Shown here one piece after another: positions 11,299-20,420 of a DNA stretch of 64,000 nt. A model generated the notes under the pieces. The model searched no databases and was not told the DNA's origin. It was given only the letters and a program-made list of their open reading frames with translations. How positions within the stretch are numbered: position 1 is the first letter of the stretch; the number at the start of each line of letters is the position of its first letter. The stretch covers positions 3,378,559-3,442,558 of the forward strand of contig JAVDOI010000013.1 of NCBI GenBank assembly GCA_032191485.1, in the 5' to 3' direction. A program made the position numbers and the translations under genes. The stretch comes from Leptoclinus maculatus (Eukaryota; Chordata; Actinopteri; Perciformes; Stichaeidae).

Positions 11299-12390
11299 TC
11301 ATTGCTGTGTTTGTTCAGTGCGGTCCATAGGTTCGGTCAGGTTGTAGTTGAATTCCGTCTGCACCCTGATTGGTTGGAGGCCTGGATCTGTGCCCTCATA
11401 CAAGGCCCCCTGCCCGTCCTCTCCATCCATACAGATGCCCTGCTTCTCAATGGTGTAGTTCAGCACAGCGAACGGAGCCACGGGTGACTTGGCGATCAGT
11501 ATCTGTCTCTGGCGTGTGTCCACATACTGGACAATAAGACGTGTGTTGACACTGTGACTCCACGTGTTCCCCAGAGCCGCTGTCACGAACCCTGAACCCC
11601 CCTCCGATCCTTGACCCCCCACGTGAGTTGTGACCTGGTTGGTGAGAACCACAGGTATGTTGAACTGATGGGCCAGGTACTTTAGGGTGGAGGCCTCGTG
11701 GCCCAGCATGCTGCTGCGGTGCATCAGGTTCCCGGGCAACGTCGTGTCAAACTCCTTCCTCACCACTGAGGCCACAGAGTCCAGGATGATGAGACCCGCT
11801 CCGGTCGAGATGATGTCCTCTTCCAGTCTGTCCAGTCGGTTGAGGACATTTTGACAGGTGAGCTCCCTGTAGACGTGCACCCGCCCGGCCATCTGCAGGG
11901 CTCTCTCCCTGCAGCCGAAGTGGTCTGGGAACCGGCTCTGTGCGATCTCCACCAGCCTCTTAGCAGAGAAAGCGGACTCGGTGTCTATGTAGATCACACC
12001 GCTGTCCTGGCCCCCCTGGCTCTTTGGCAGAGTGGCCAAAACGCTCAGCATCAAACACATCTGGGTCTTCCCACAGCCAGAGGGCCCCGTCACCTCTGTG
12101 AGGGTCCCACGGTGCAGACCGCCCCCCAGCAGTCTGTCCAGAGCGGGCAACGACGTGGAGAAGCAGGAGTGTTGCCTCCACAGCTCCAGAGCCGTGGTGA
12201 CAGGCGGTGCGACGGCTCTGCTCACCAACTGCAGCAGCTCCGAAGCTCTCTGGTAGCTCAGCTCCGCGGCATTCATCACCTCGACAGGACTCAGAGACAA
12301 CAGGTCCTTACAACTTTCTATTTGATGTCGCTTGAGTTGCTCACACATGTCGTCTGAGACGCCGGCTCGCTTCAGTTTTCTAGTCGCCAT
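11299..12390 (-). CDS. rad51b: RAD51B-like recombinase paralogue, intronless and intact
   Basis: RAD51B is a RecA/RAD51-family ATPase of the BCDX2 complex. It assists RAD51 filament assembly in homologous recombination in the nucleus. The single open frame encodes 363 residues, close to the usual 350 or so. It has an N-terminal helical domain (about 1-60, KLKRAGVSDDMCEQLKRHQI), Walker A GPSGCGKT at 102-109, the YIDTESAFSAKRLVEIA segment near 134-150, Walker B LIILD at 200-204 followed by SVASVVRKEFD, LTNQVTTH near 249-256 and ALGNTWSHSVNTRL near 272-285. These fit RAD51B better than RAD51, DMC1, XRCC3 or RAD51C. The start sits in a good context (AACATGG) and matches the family N-terminus. The C-terminal tail after about 320 is longer than in mammals. 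The mammalian gene has many exons; here there are none, which suggests a retrocopy or intron loss. No poly-A remnant or flanking duplication was seen. There is no frameshift or stop, so the gene is probably functional. It lies head-to-head with rbis. Confidence 0.92.
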   Translation of the reverse strand: MATRKLKRAGVSDDMCEQLKRHQIESCKDLLSLSPVEVMNAAELSYQRASELLQLVSRAVAPPVTTALELWRQHSCFSTSLPALDRLLGGGLHRGTLTEVTGPSGCGKTQMCLMLSVLATLPKSQGGQDSGVIYIDTESAFSAKRLVEIAQSRFPDHFGCRERALQMAGRVHVYRELTCQNVLNRLDRLEEDIISTGAGLIILDSVASVVRKEFDTTLPGNLMHRSSMLGHEASTLKYLAHQFNIPVVLTNQVTTHVGGQGSEGGSGFVTAALGNTWSHSVNTRLIVQYVDTRQRQILIAKSPVAPFAVLNYTIEKQGICMDGEDGQGALYEGTDPGLQPIRVQTEFNYNLTEPMDRTEQTQQ

Positions 12391-12565
12391 GTTGGCGTCT
12401 TCTCACCGGGTCTCCATCAACTGCTTTAAGACGACAGCGACATCAAAAAACCCGCTTGCCCGGCCGTGTTCTTCTCGGTTCTTCTTCTTCTTCATCTTCG
12501 ACAACAACAGCCGTCGCACGCAGATGACGTAACAAGGAAGGAACGTTCGCAGCAGCTAACACGTG
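12391..12565. promoter_or_regulatory. Divergent promoter of rad51b and rbis
   Basis: Only about 150-200 bases separate the rad51b start codon from the likely first exon of rbis. The segment has several CpGs, a CRE/ATF-like TGACGTAA at 12525-12532, an adjacent ETS-like AAGGAAGG and an E-box CACGTG at 12560-12565, with no TATA box. A candidate donor for an rbis 5' non-coding exon is CTAACAC|GTGAGG at 12562/12563; a weaker one is at 12601/12602. These are features of housekeeping bidirectional promoters. Use by both genes is inferred from the arrangement. Confidence 0.6.
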
Positions 12566-12859
12566 AGGATATCAACAGCGACGAAGAGCTCCTGAAACAC
12601 GGTTTGTTTTTAAGTATTTACGGCTGAATCGTTAAGCTATGAACACCGTTTTATATCCCGTTTGTTAAATTGAATCAACATCATGAGAAAATGACAAAAA
12701 TATCTCGTGCGACACACATGTACAGTATGGCAACAACATGTGTGTTAACCTATATTTTAACTGCGTATCCAGAGGGATATGTATACAGTTTAATGTTTAT
12801 TTAAACGTGTCTCCAGCTAACAGAGAACGAGCTTCATCTGTTCACCTCTAGATATTTAT

Positions 12860-13300
12860 CAGGACTCAATTACTCAGATCTTTTATTCCACGGTGTGGAA
12901 AAATACTCGAGTAAAAGTCTTTCATTGAAATTCTTCCTCAAAGTACAAAAGTATGAGCATCAAAATATACGTAAGTACCAAACTAAGAGCACTCATACTG
13001 CGGCCCTTTTATTATATTATTTAATTCCAATTATTAATGCATTAATGTGTTCATTGCTTTAACGTGGAAGCTGGTAAAGGTGGAGCTTATTTTAATTAAT
13101 TTATAGACTGCTGAATAGCTTAATACATACAACATAATAATGTCTCATAATTCATTACTCGATATATATTTTGTATTCATAACCTGATAACTAACACTGT
13201 CAAATATATGTAATAGGGTAAAAGTATAAAGTTGCATTATATGCAAATATTCAAGTATTCTAATATTGTACTTGAGTACTTTGTTACTCTACAATCCACA
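12860..13300. repeat. Teleost interspersed element (ACTCAAGTA/GAGTAC type) in rbis intron 1
   Basis: TACTCGAGTAAAAG, CAAAGTACAAAAGTATGAGCATCAAAATATA and TTGTACTTGAGTACTTTGTTACTC are words of the same fish repeat family seen at 10.2-10.9 kb, here in the opposite sense at its left end. The copy is diverged. Confidence 0.6.
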
Positions 13301-13918
13301 CGACTGTATTTTGGCCGGTTAATAATACTATTTATCTCCATTTTCTTTTCTTTTTTATATGTTTGTAGGCCAATGTCCTTTCATGTAACACATATATATT
13401 GTAATTTACATAAAAGGTTTATTATCACTTCTGCTTCTACTGTTAGTGCATTAGATTCACTTTTCTCAAAAAATGATATCTTTTACTTATTTTAGACCAC
13501 TGTGGTGACGGTTTGTTTTGTTTTTGCTTCAACTCTTTGTAAAAGTCGAGCCTGTTGTGCATGAAATCAGCTGCAAATTGGAAAATGCCCGAATCGGTGT
13601 GTTTGGCCTCAATTCATGCAGCATTTCAGAATCATAAATAAGGCTTATTCATCTGAACCTCTTGACCTTGTTCAAGTTTTACGAGCGAGCTTTTTGGCGT
13701 GAACGGAGGCGTTGATAATCAAGTGGCTGCTGGGTGTACAAGGCATGTGGAGAATCTGGAGCAATCTCAACTTCTGTCTTTTTTCAGCAGAGTAGTGAGC
13801 CTGTAATGTGTAAACCACCACTTAAGAGCCGGCAAACACAGCAGTAAGGATTAAACCTAGAAATGAAATCCCTCCCGTGAGCCGATCCAAGCTAATTGGT
13901 GTTCTCTCCTCAGGTAAC

Positions 13919-14399
13919 ATGGGGAAGAATAAACCACTGGGGAAGAAACAGAAGAACGTCTTTCGAGTGGATAAGAAGCACTTGAAGCACAAGAACAAAG
14001 CGAAACCTGTTAAGACGACACTCAAACACGTAAGATCTCTTTTCTGTTGTTTCTTTCTTTCATATATTCTCATTTGCATGTAGTGTTTGCTGCAAACTGT
14101 ACTTTGTGGATCCACAGATCAATGCAGTGAAGAATGAGAAAGTGGAGAAACTCAATCAAGTCTTTACAGAAGTCCAGAGGGATGTTCAGAGCATTTCCAA
14201 GTCTGTTGCTCCCGAACCAAAGAAACAGACAAAGGTAGGGGTGTAAAGAAGAATTCAAACTTGTATTTATCATCCAGCATCGTACTCCTCTTAATGTAAG
14301 TAATGCTAATGTGTTTTTTTATGTCTTTAGGTTGTCAGAGAGCCACCAAAGGAATCTGTGAACGTCGACAGTGCTGCTCAACTCTTCTCTCAGCTGTAA
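13919..14399 (+). CDS. rbis: RBIS (C8orf59) ribosome biogenesis factor, complete coding region
   Basis: RBIS is a small basic nucleolar protein implicated in ribosome assembly. Coding exons are 13919-14029, 14118-14234 and 14331-14399, all phase 0 with GT-AG borders, giving 98 residues (human about 100). A non-coding 5' exon is expected near 12.5 kb, since an acceptor (CTCTCCTCAG) ends at 13913, five bases before the ATG. The N-terminus MGKNKPLGKKQKNVFRV and the Lys-rich HKNKAKPVKTTLKH match the RBIS signature (KNKAKPV). The middle exon is helical and charged (EKVEKLNQVFTEVQ), and the end SVNVDSAAQLFSQL matches the human NVDEATRL pattern. Because the exons are only 69-117 bases, no single long ORF reveals the gene. 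It is divergent from rad51b and, beyond that, cahz. The last coding triplet is TAA at 14397-14399. Confidence 0.92.
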
Positions 14400-14744
14400 T
14401 GGACCATGAAACGGTCATGAAGTCTGAGGACAAACACGCTGACCAGCTGTTTGTGCGTCTCTCTGTGTTGGACATATGAAATAACAAAGTCAGCTTACGT
14501 CCAATGCATTGAGACACATCTCATGTCAGAAGGAGGACTGCAGCTGAGCTGAGCATGAATAGAGGTTACGGTCGTTGCATATTAGGAAAACCTTGTGTGT
14601 GTAATTTTAAACATTCTGTATATTCAGTGCAAAGAAATGTAATCAATTAACATACTTGTGTTTGATGCCAGTTGTGATGTTTCAGTAACAAAAGGAGATT
14701 TCTTATTATTAATGCATATTATTTTCTGTAGACATGTTTGCTTT

Positions 14745-15005
14745 CTCTGGGCTGCAACTAATACTGGTTTTGTTTGGAAAATTACCAGAAAATGGTGAAA
14801 AATGCCCATTATAATAAAAAACCCACTGTCCAAAACAAACTGTTCACTATCGTAATAAAAACATCCGCAAAACACCACATTTGAGAAAATGGAATCAGTT
14901 ATTTGGCTTTTTTTGCTTGGAAAATGGCTGAACTTATTAACCAATTAACAAAATAGTTGCTAATTAGTTTCCTGTTGATTGACTAATTGTTTTATCTCTA
15001 CTTTC
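14745..15005. repeat. Teleost GGGCTGCAACTA-type interspersed repeat
   Basis: It begins GGGCTGCAACTAATACTG and carries AAAATGGTGAAAAATGCCCAT, TCCAAAACAAACTG and ACATTTGAGAAAATGGAATCAG. It ends in ATAGTTGCTAATTAG...TTGATTGACTAATTG. I recognise this layout from an abundant fish non-autonomous DNA element. It lies just downstream of rbis. Relatives are near 47.5, 59.2 and 62.8 kb. Confidence 0.75.
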
Positions 15006-16945
15006 TTTAAGTGTTGATATGGGCGCCTTTTGTTTCATCCTCTTGAATGTGGAATGCAATTAAATGTGAACATTTTCAAAATGTGCACTTCATATCCTCT
15101 TGAGTCTTTTTCATTTGTTTTCTTTCATGCAAAGCAGTTCAAGGCTTCACACCTTTTATCTTCATGCTTTTTCATTCTCCGGATTTACTGTAAATGAAGT
15201 CACAAAGGAGATCATTGTGACTGCTGTTTGTAGTGATGAAAGTGTTTGCTTCAAAGCGTGTTGTCCTCATGGAAATCATTAAAGCTTTATGTAGAAGTTT
15301 ACAAACCCAGAATTTAAATGAGAATTTCACGAACATAATTAAAAAGTAAAATGTTCCAACGCTGTGTTTGTTTCAGAGAGGTGTCGATTGAACTCATTCT
15401 GAGGTTGTAGTTTGTGGAGTTGCCGTGCTGGACTGAGTCATACTGCCGTGAGTTTCATGGTATCCAAACCCTGCGTGTACAAGCCATCGATTTCAGGGCT
15501 TCACACTGTCACTTCTATTAGGACTACGCCTGAAGGTGAAGAATAGATTCTTCGGCTCCACCTGCGAGCAGCGGGCCGGTATCGGCGTCAGAGGTCGTGT
15601 GTGTACCAGAGCCCAGCTGATTGCTTGTCTTCATGGCGACCTTTGAGTTAGCTGGTCAATACATTTGGAGCAAGGTGAGAGCAGGAGTGAGGCTTGTAAA
15701 CAAACTATGACATGAATAAGCTAAGAAGGAGATTCTCAAGGTGCGGATGGCTAAAATAAAGATTTCTTATATCGTCCAGTGGAGGTAGAATTTAAGACGA
15801 TACGATGACCTTGTTAGCAAACAGTTGTTTCTACATCCAGCAGTCAGGGAGCAACATATAGCACTTATTTGGAGTCATGTTTGTGTTCACCTGACTCGTT
15901 TTTTAGTCTCCAGCATCTCCTATGCTCCTATCTTGACTCTTTACCTGCTACATTCTCCACTATGCTGAAAACAGCTGCCTGTTGTGCATGAAATCAATGC
16001 TGACGAGAGTGAACCAATACATTAAAGCTTTGATCCATAAAACCAAAACTACGAGCTGAAAGATGCTAAAACGCTACGTAAAGCTAAGGGGGAACTGTTC
16101 TTTCACACCAAAAGCAGCAATTTGATCATTTGTTAATACAAAAATATTGATTAGAGCAGCTTCAAAGATGTAAACTGGTCGAAGCAGGATGCTGATACTG
16201 AAAGCAAAGTCCTTTTTGGCATCAATAAAAGACAGCAGAATCACAGGAAATAAAGAAAATATGAAAAGATGTGGCCTGCAATGCATTAGGGCAGAGACAT
16301 TCATTTCTAATGAGGGGAAGGTTTTCAGCTGGATACGATTGGCGAGACAAAGTGTAGCAGATGCATTATTAAGGTGTCCGGTGCTCCCCACTGCGATGCA
16401 GATGGCGGCACCGCAGCACAGGCTGTGTGGCTGCATCGCTACCCCCCCCGGGGAGACGGATATCATCCACACATTGAATTTTGAATGTGATGTACTCGAG
16501 CTGGAAAGGGGGTGGTTGGATCTGTGGCGAGGGGGTGAGGCTGCGTTTGTGAGTTCGTCAGCCAAAGAGTCTTTTTTTGTCGCTGTTAGTCGTGCAAAAC
16601 ACGCTACATAGTTCTGCTTGTTGCTTTAAAGCATTTTCCTTTGATCCAACTTCAAACTTAAGAAGCATCGATTATATAAGAAATGCCAAGGAGAGGACGG
16701 ACAACGCTAATGATTTTCAGAAATTAGATTCATAATTAAAATTGTGTCTGGTGAGAAAAAACACCCCCCAGGCTCTTTTGATTGGACTTTATGTGGCGGT
16801 TGCTTAATTGGATGTAATCAAAAGTGACATTTTAGACAACCGCCAGAGTTGGAAATGTCCACAAGATGGTGCTCTGGATGGGCTTATCAATATGCATGGT
16901 GATATGCTAGGAAGTGTAGCTGTGGGTGTGTGTGTTAGAGTGTTT

Positions 16946-16948
<3 letters not shown>
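15006..16948. other. Intergenic, no gene seen
   Basis: Two overlapping opposite-strand open frames (16074-16565 minus, 163 codons; 16189-16611 plus, 140 codons) share the same bases. They have no recognisable domain or splice context and look fortuitous. I see nothing else that can be supported. Confidence 0.5.

Positions 16949-16993
<45 letters not shown>
16949..16993. repeat. (TG)n microsatellite
   Basis: About 22 uninterrupted TG units, preceded by short imperfect TG runs from 16921. Confidence 0.95.
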
Positions 16994-16995
<2 letters not shown>

Positions 16996-17164
16996 GGCTC
17001 CATGAATGCCAATAAGAAGCTGAAGGCCTATTTGCAGTATCATTCCCACCACACAGCTGGGTTTTTCACTCTGACAGGACTAGCAGCAAAAGGTTACACC
17101 ACCTGCACTTCTCCCTGTGACAGAAATAAGAATCTCTGTGTTTGTCTGCGTAAGAGAGACAAAC

Positions 17165-17166
<2 letters not shown>

Positions 17167-17213
<47 letters not shown>
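17167..17213. repeat. (TG)n microsatellite
   Basis: About 23 uninterrupted TG units, 173 bases after the previous tract. Confidence 0.95.
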
Positions 17214-17214
<1 letters not shown>

Positions 17215-19018
17215 TGCTTGTGTTTGCCGATGCCGATTTGCTTTTCACAGCCATTTTGGATCGCAGCAGTTGTGACAACCCAGGCGTCAGCGTGTTTTAA
17301 AGCCTGACTAGTTATATATACTCCTCTCTGAACTTCTTTCTATTTTACTTTTTAAAAAAAACATATAAATATGAATGCCGTAGGTAGCAAGGACGTAGGC
17401 TACATCTTGCCTTAATGAAATGTGCTTTTGAATGATTGATGCTTCTCTGAAGGCTCGGTCTTGTCAAAAGGGAACACGGTGAACCATTCAAAGCAAAGCG
17501 GCCTTGATTTAGAAAAAAATGAGCAATGTGCAATTATCGTTTTTAAAAAGGTTAAAATGAAAGTATTTAGTCAACATGAAATGTGAAAAGTCATCTTGAC
17601 ATGACGCATCTAATGTGTCACAGCATAGGATAAACATCGGATGAATCTGCCTGAATAGGATATATATTATCAAACGTAAACTTTATTTCAACATGTATTC
17701 TCTTTAGAAAATGGATGCCTTCTCCTCCAGTAATCTCCCTCTAATGTCTTTGAAGGCCTTTTGCCAACAAGTTAGACAGCCAAGATTCAAATTATGATTA
17801 AAGTTTGCTCCTCAGACCAGAGTCCAGTTGAGCAATGTTGAGAAATTCCACAGACACACCTATAGCATCCCTGACTGACTTATCGAGTTAACATTGTGAT
17901 GCTATTCATGTTCAATCTGAAAAGGTTTCATGGTTCCTGATCCTCAATCCCTTCACCATCTTGGAACTCCAGTTAGAGAAATATTATAGAATAAATCAAG
18001 CTTTTACTCTCATTTTTCAAGTGTTTTTGCAACAGTTGTGATTAAGCTTGTTATAGTGCGGTTCTTAACATGGGGTGAAGGTGAAGGAGTCTTGATTAAG
18101 AGGGCTCCTCGCTGAGTGAAAGTATTTAAGTGCCAGCCACAATTTGAATAGTCTGAATTATCTTAATTCCGGCAAGGAGCGCTGATTTGCTGTTCTTTTC
18201 CCCGTCTCCTTTATCCTCAGAAACACAGGGAATTTGGCATTCTGCCGTCTTTGCATCAAGGTCACGCAGAGAAGAAACAGAATTTAGAGACTCTACAGAT
18301 CCAGCCCCAGTGTCTGCTGGATATTTGCCTCGGAAAAAAATGCAGTAACTAACATTAGATCGAGAGATTTGCTGTTTTTAAATCTGGTGGTACTACATTT
18401 GAGTTTGTTTCAAATCATCAAGACCTCATTTTAAACTTTATTGAATTTTAAAAAGGTGCTCAAGTTGACATTGGGAGTTTGTCTTTTGTCTCTCCACAGC
18501 TCTCAAACTGGTGACGGCTCACAGCTTACAGTGCTAACAGTGCAAAGGCAACAGTGCTGACGGAGCTAACAGTGTTTTACCTGAGGGGGAGCCGCAGGGT
18601 GGGCGCGAGAATAAAAGTGAAGTTGATATTTTGTCACATCGGTCGTTAGTAATGTGAGTTAGTCACGTGACTCTTGTGAGTCGTTGGTCAGTTAAGTTCC
18701 CATCAACCACGCTCTTTTCCTAAACCTTCCTAGTGCTTCTTTCTTACCTAATGGGCCTCTCCCACAGAACATGACAACGTCGCTACTGCGCTTTGAAATC
18801 CATTATTTCCAATAGCTTGCATCATGGCGCCCCGACAGCTTTTCGCTGCACCGAGCAAAAGCTCCCAAATCTGGTTGAGTTCCCCGATGTGCGCTGAACC
18901 CAGAACCGATCCCAGCAGTCCTACATTGATACACAGTGCCCGTCGTTTTAATTTTCATAGATCTACTATAGCAACTGGGTTTGTGAGCCATTATGGAGTA
19001 AATAAAATAAAATAAAAT
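17214..19018. other. Intergenic, no gene seen
   Basis: AT-rich unique-looking sequence without supported exons. A short cluster of near-repeats (ACAGTGCTAACAGTGCAAAGGCAACAGTGCTGACGG-like words, about 18528-18575) is visible but too short to classify. Confidence 0.45.
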
Positions 19019-19069
19019 CCTGAAGGAAGACAATCGAGGGCTGGTGATGCTGAGGTCAGATAAGGCATA

Positions 19070-19092
19070 ATCCCGCTGGAGTCCAGCGGGAT
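19070..19092. repeat. Perfect palindrome, module 1
   Basis: ATCCCGCTGGA and its exact reverse complement are separated by a single G: 11-base arms with a one-base centre. It is the most GC-rich point in an AT-rich minisatellite. Confidence 0.95.
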
Positions 19093-19551
19093 AGTGTTGA
19101 TGAAGGGAGTTTCTGCAATTATAAACGGCATAGTACAGCGTGTCACTAAAAGTAACTTCTTGAATTACTTTTTTTTAAAAGTTACTTTTATAATTACTTT
19201 TTTTAAAAAGTTACTTTTTTAGTTACTTTGGGAAAAAAGTTACTTTTTTAGTTACTTTGGGAAAAAAGTTACTTTTTTAGTTACTTTGGAAAAAAAGTTA
19301 CTTTTTTAGTTACTTTGGGAAAAAAGTTACTTTTTTAGTTACTTTGGAAAAAAAGTTACTTTTTAAGTTACTTTGGAAAAAAAGTTACTTTTTTAGTTAC
19401 TTTACCTATATACAGGGATGGGTCAAATGCAGAGAAAAATTTCCCCCATAAAGGGATAAGTATAGTGTAATAAATAAATAAAATAAAATCCTGAAGGAAG
19501 ACAATCGAGGGCTGGTGATGCTGAGGTGATGCTGAGGTCAGATAAGGCATA

Positions 19552-19574
19552 ATCCCGCTGGACTCCAGCGGGAT
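19552..19574. repeat. Perfect palindrome, module 2
   Basis: The same 11-base arms as in module 1, but the centre base is C instead of G, as would result from an inversion of the palindrome. In module 3 (from 20310) the left arm survives while the right arm has diverged after TCCAGC. Confidence 0.95.
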
Positions 19575-20420
19575 TCATAGTGTTGATGAAGGGAGTTTCT
19601 GCAATTATAAACGGCATAGTGTCACTAAAAGTAACTTCTTTAATTACTTTTTTTAAAAAGTTACTTTTATAATTACTTTTTTAAAAAAGTTACTTTTTTA
19701 GTTACTTTGGGAAAAAAGTTACTTTTATAATTACTTTTTTTAAAAAGTTACTTTTTTAGTTACTTTGGGAAAAAAGTTACTTTTTTAGTTACTTTGGAAA
19801 AAAAGTTACTTTTTTAGTTACTTTGGAAAAAAAGTTACTTTTTTAGTTACTTTGGGAAAAAAGTTACTTTTTTAGTTACTTTGGGAACAAAGTTACTTTT
19901 TTAGTTACTTTGGGAAAAAAGTTACTTTTTTAGTTACTTTGGGAAAAAAAGTTACTTTTTTAGTTACTTTGGAAAAAAAGTTAGTGTCCCTGAGCAAGAC
20001 ACTGTACCCCTAGCTCCCCGGGCGCCTGTCATTGGCAGCCCACTGCTACCCACTGCTACTTCATTTTTGAAGATACTTTTTAAGTTACTTTATTTTTGAA
20101 GATACTCAACTTAATTTAATTAACAAGTCATAGTACAGCATGTTGAAAAAAGTCATAAAAGTAATTCAACCAGGAGAGACTTCATTAGAATTTCACAATA
20201 ATTTTTTACACATTGTACAAATTTGATTAGTGCAACATCTTTGGCGATTGGACTCCATCCTGAAGGAAGACAATCGAGGGCTGGTGATGCTGAGGTCAGA
20301 TAAGGCATAATCCCGCTGGAGTCCAGCCACTGGTCGTGGTGTTGATGAAGGGAGTTTCTGCAGTTATAAACGGCATAGTATAGCATGTCGTTAAGTTACT
20401 TCTTTAGTTACTTTTTAAAG

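Larger units (their letters stand above)
19019..20420. repeat. Composite minisatellite: duplicated palindrome modules separated by 29-bp tandem arrays
   Basis: A module of about 120-135 bases (GAAGGAAGACAATCGAGGGC, then GTGATGCTGAGGTCAGATAAGG, then a palindrome, then GTGTTGATGAAGGGAGTTTC, then ATAAACGGCATAGT) occurs three times, at about 19019-19140, 19491-19627 and 20258-20392. Modules 1 and 2 are each followed by a tandem array of a 29-base unit, GTTAC-T6-A-GTTAC-TTTGGG-A6 (about 19145-19400 and 19625-19985). Between the arrays and module 3 are pieces typical of fish repeats (CCTGAGCAAGACACTGTACCCC near 19988 and GGGATGGGTCAAATGCAGAG near 19416). It is non-coding, and minus-strand ORFs here only translate the module. 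Amplification by slippage or unequal exchange is inferred. Confidence 0.85.

Noticed and set aside
11851..12357. 168-codon plus-strand open frame
   Set aside because: It lies wholly antisense to the rad51b coding sequence; a GC-rich shadow frame with no protein resemblance.
16074..16611. Two overlapping frames of 163 and 140 codons on opposite strands
   Set aside because: Mutually exclusive, unlike any known protein, with no splice support.
19368..20386. Similar small minus-strand frames (ALSDLSITSASPALDCLPSG)
   Set aside because: They translate the repeated minisatellite module; the shared peptide reflects DNA duplication, not a gene family.
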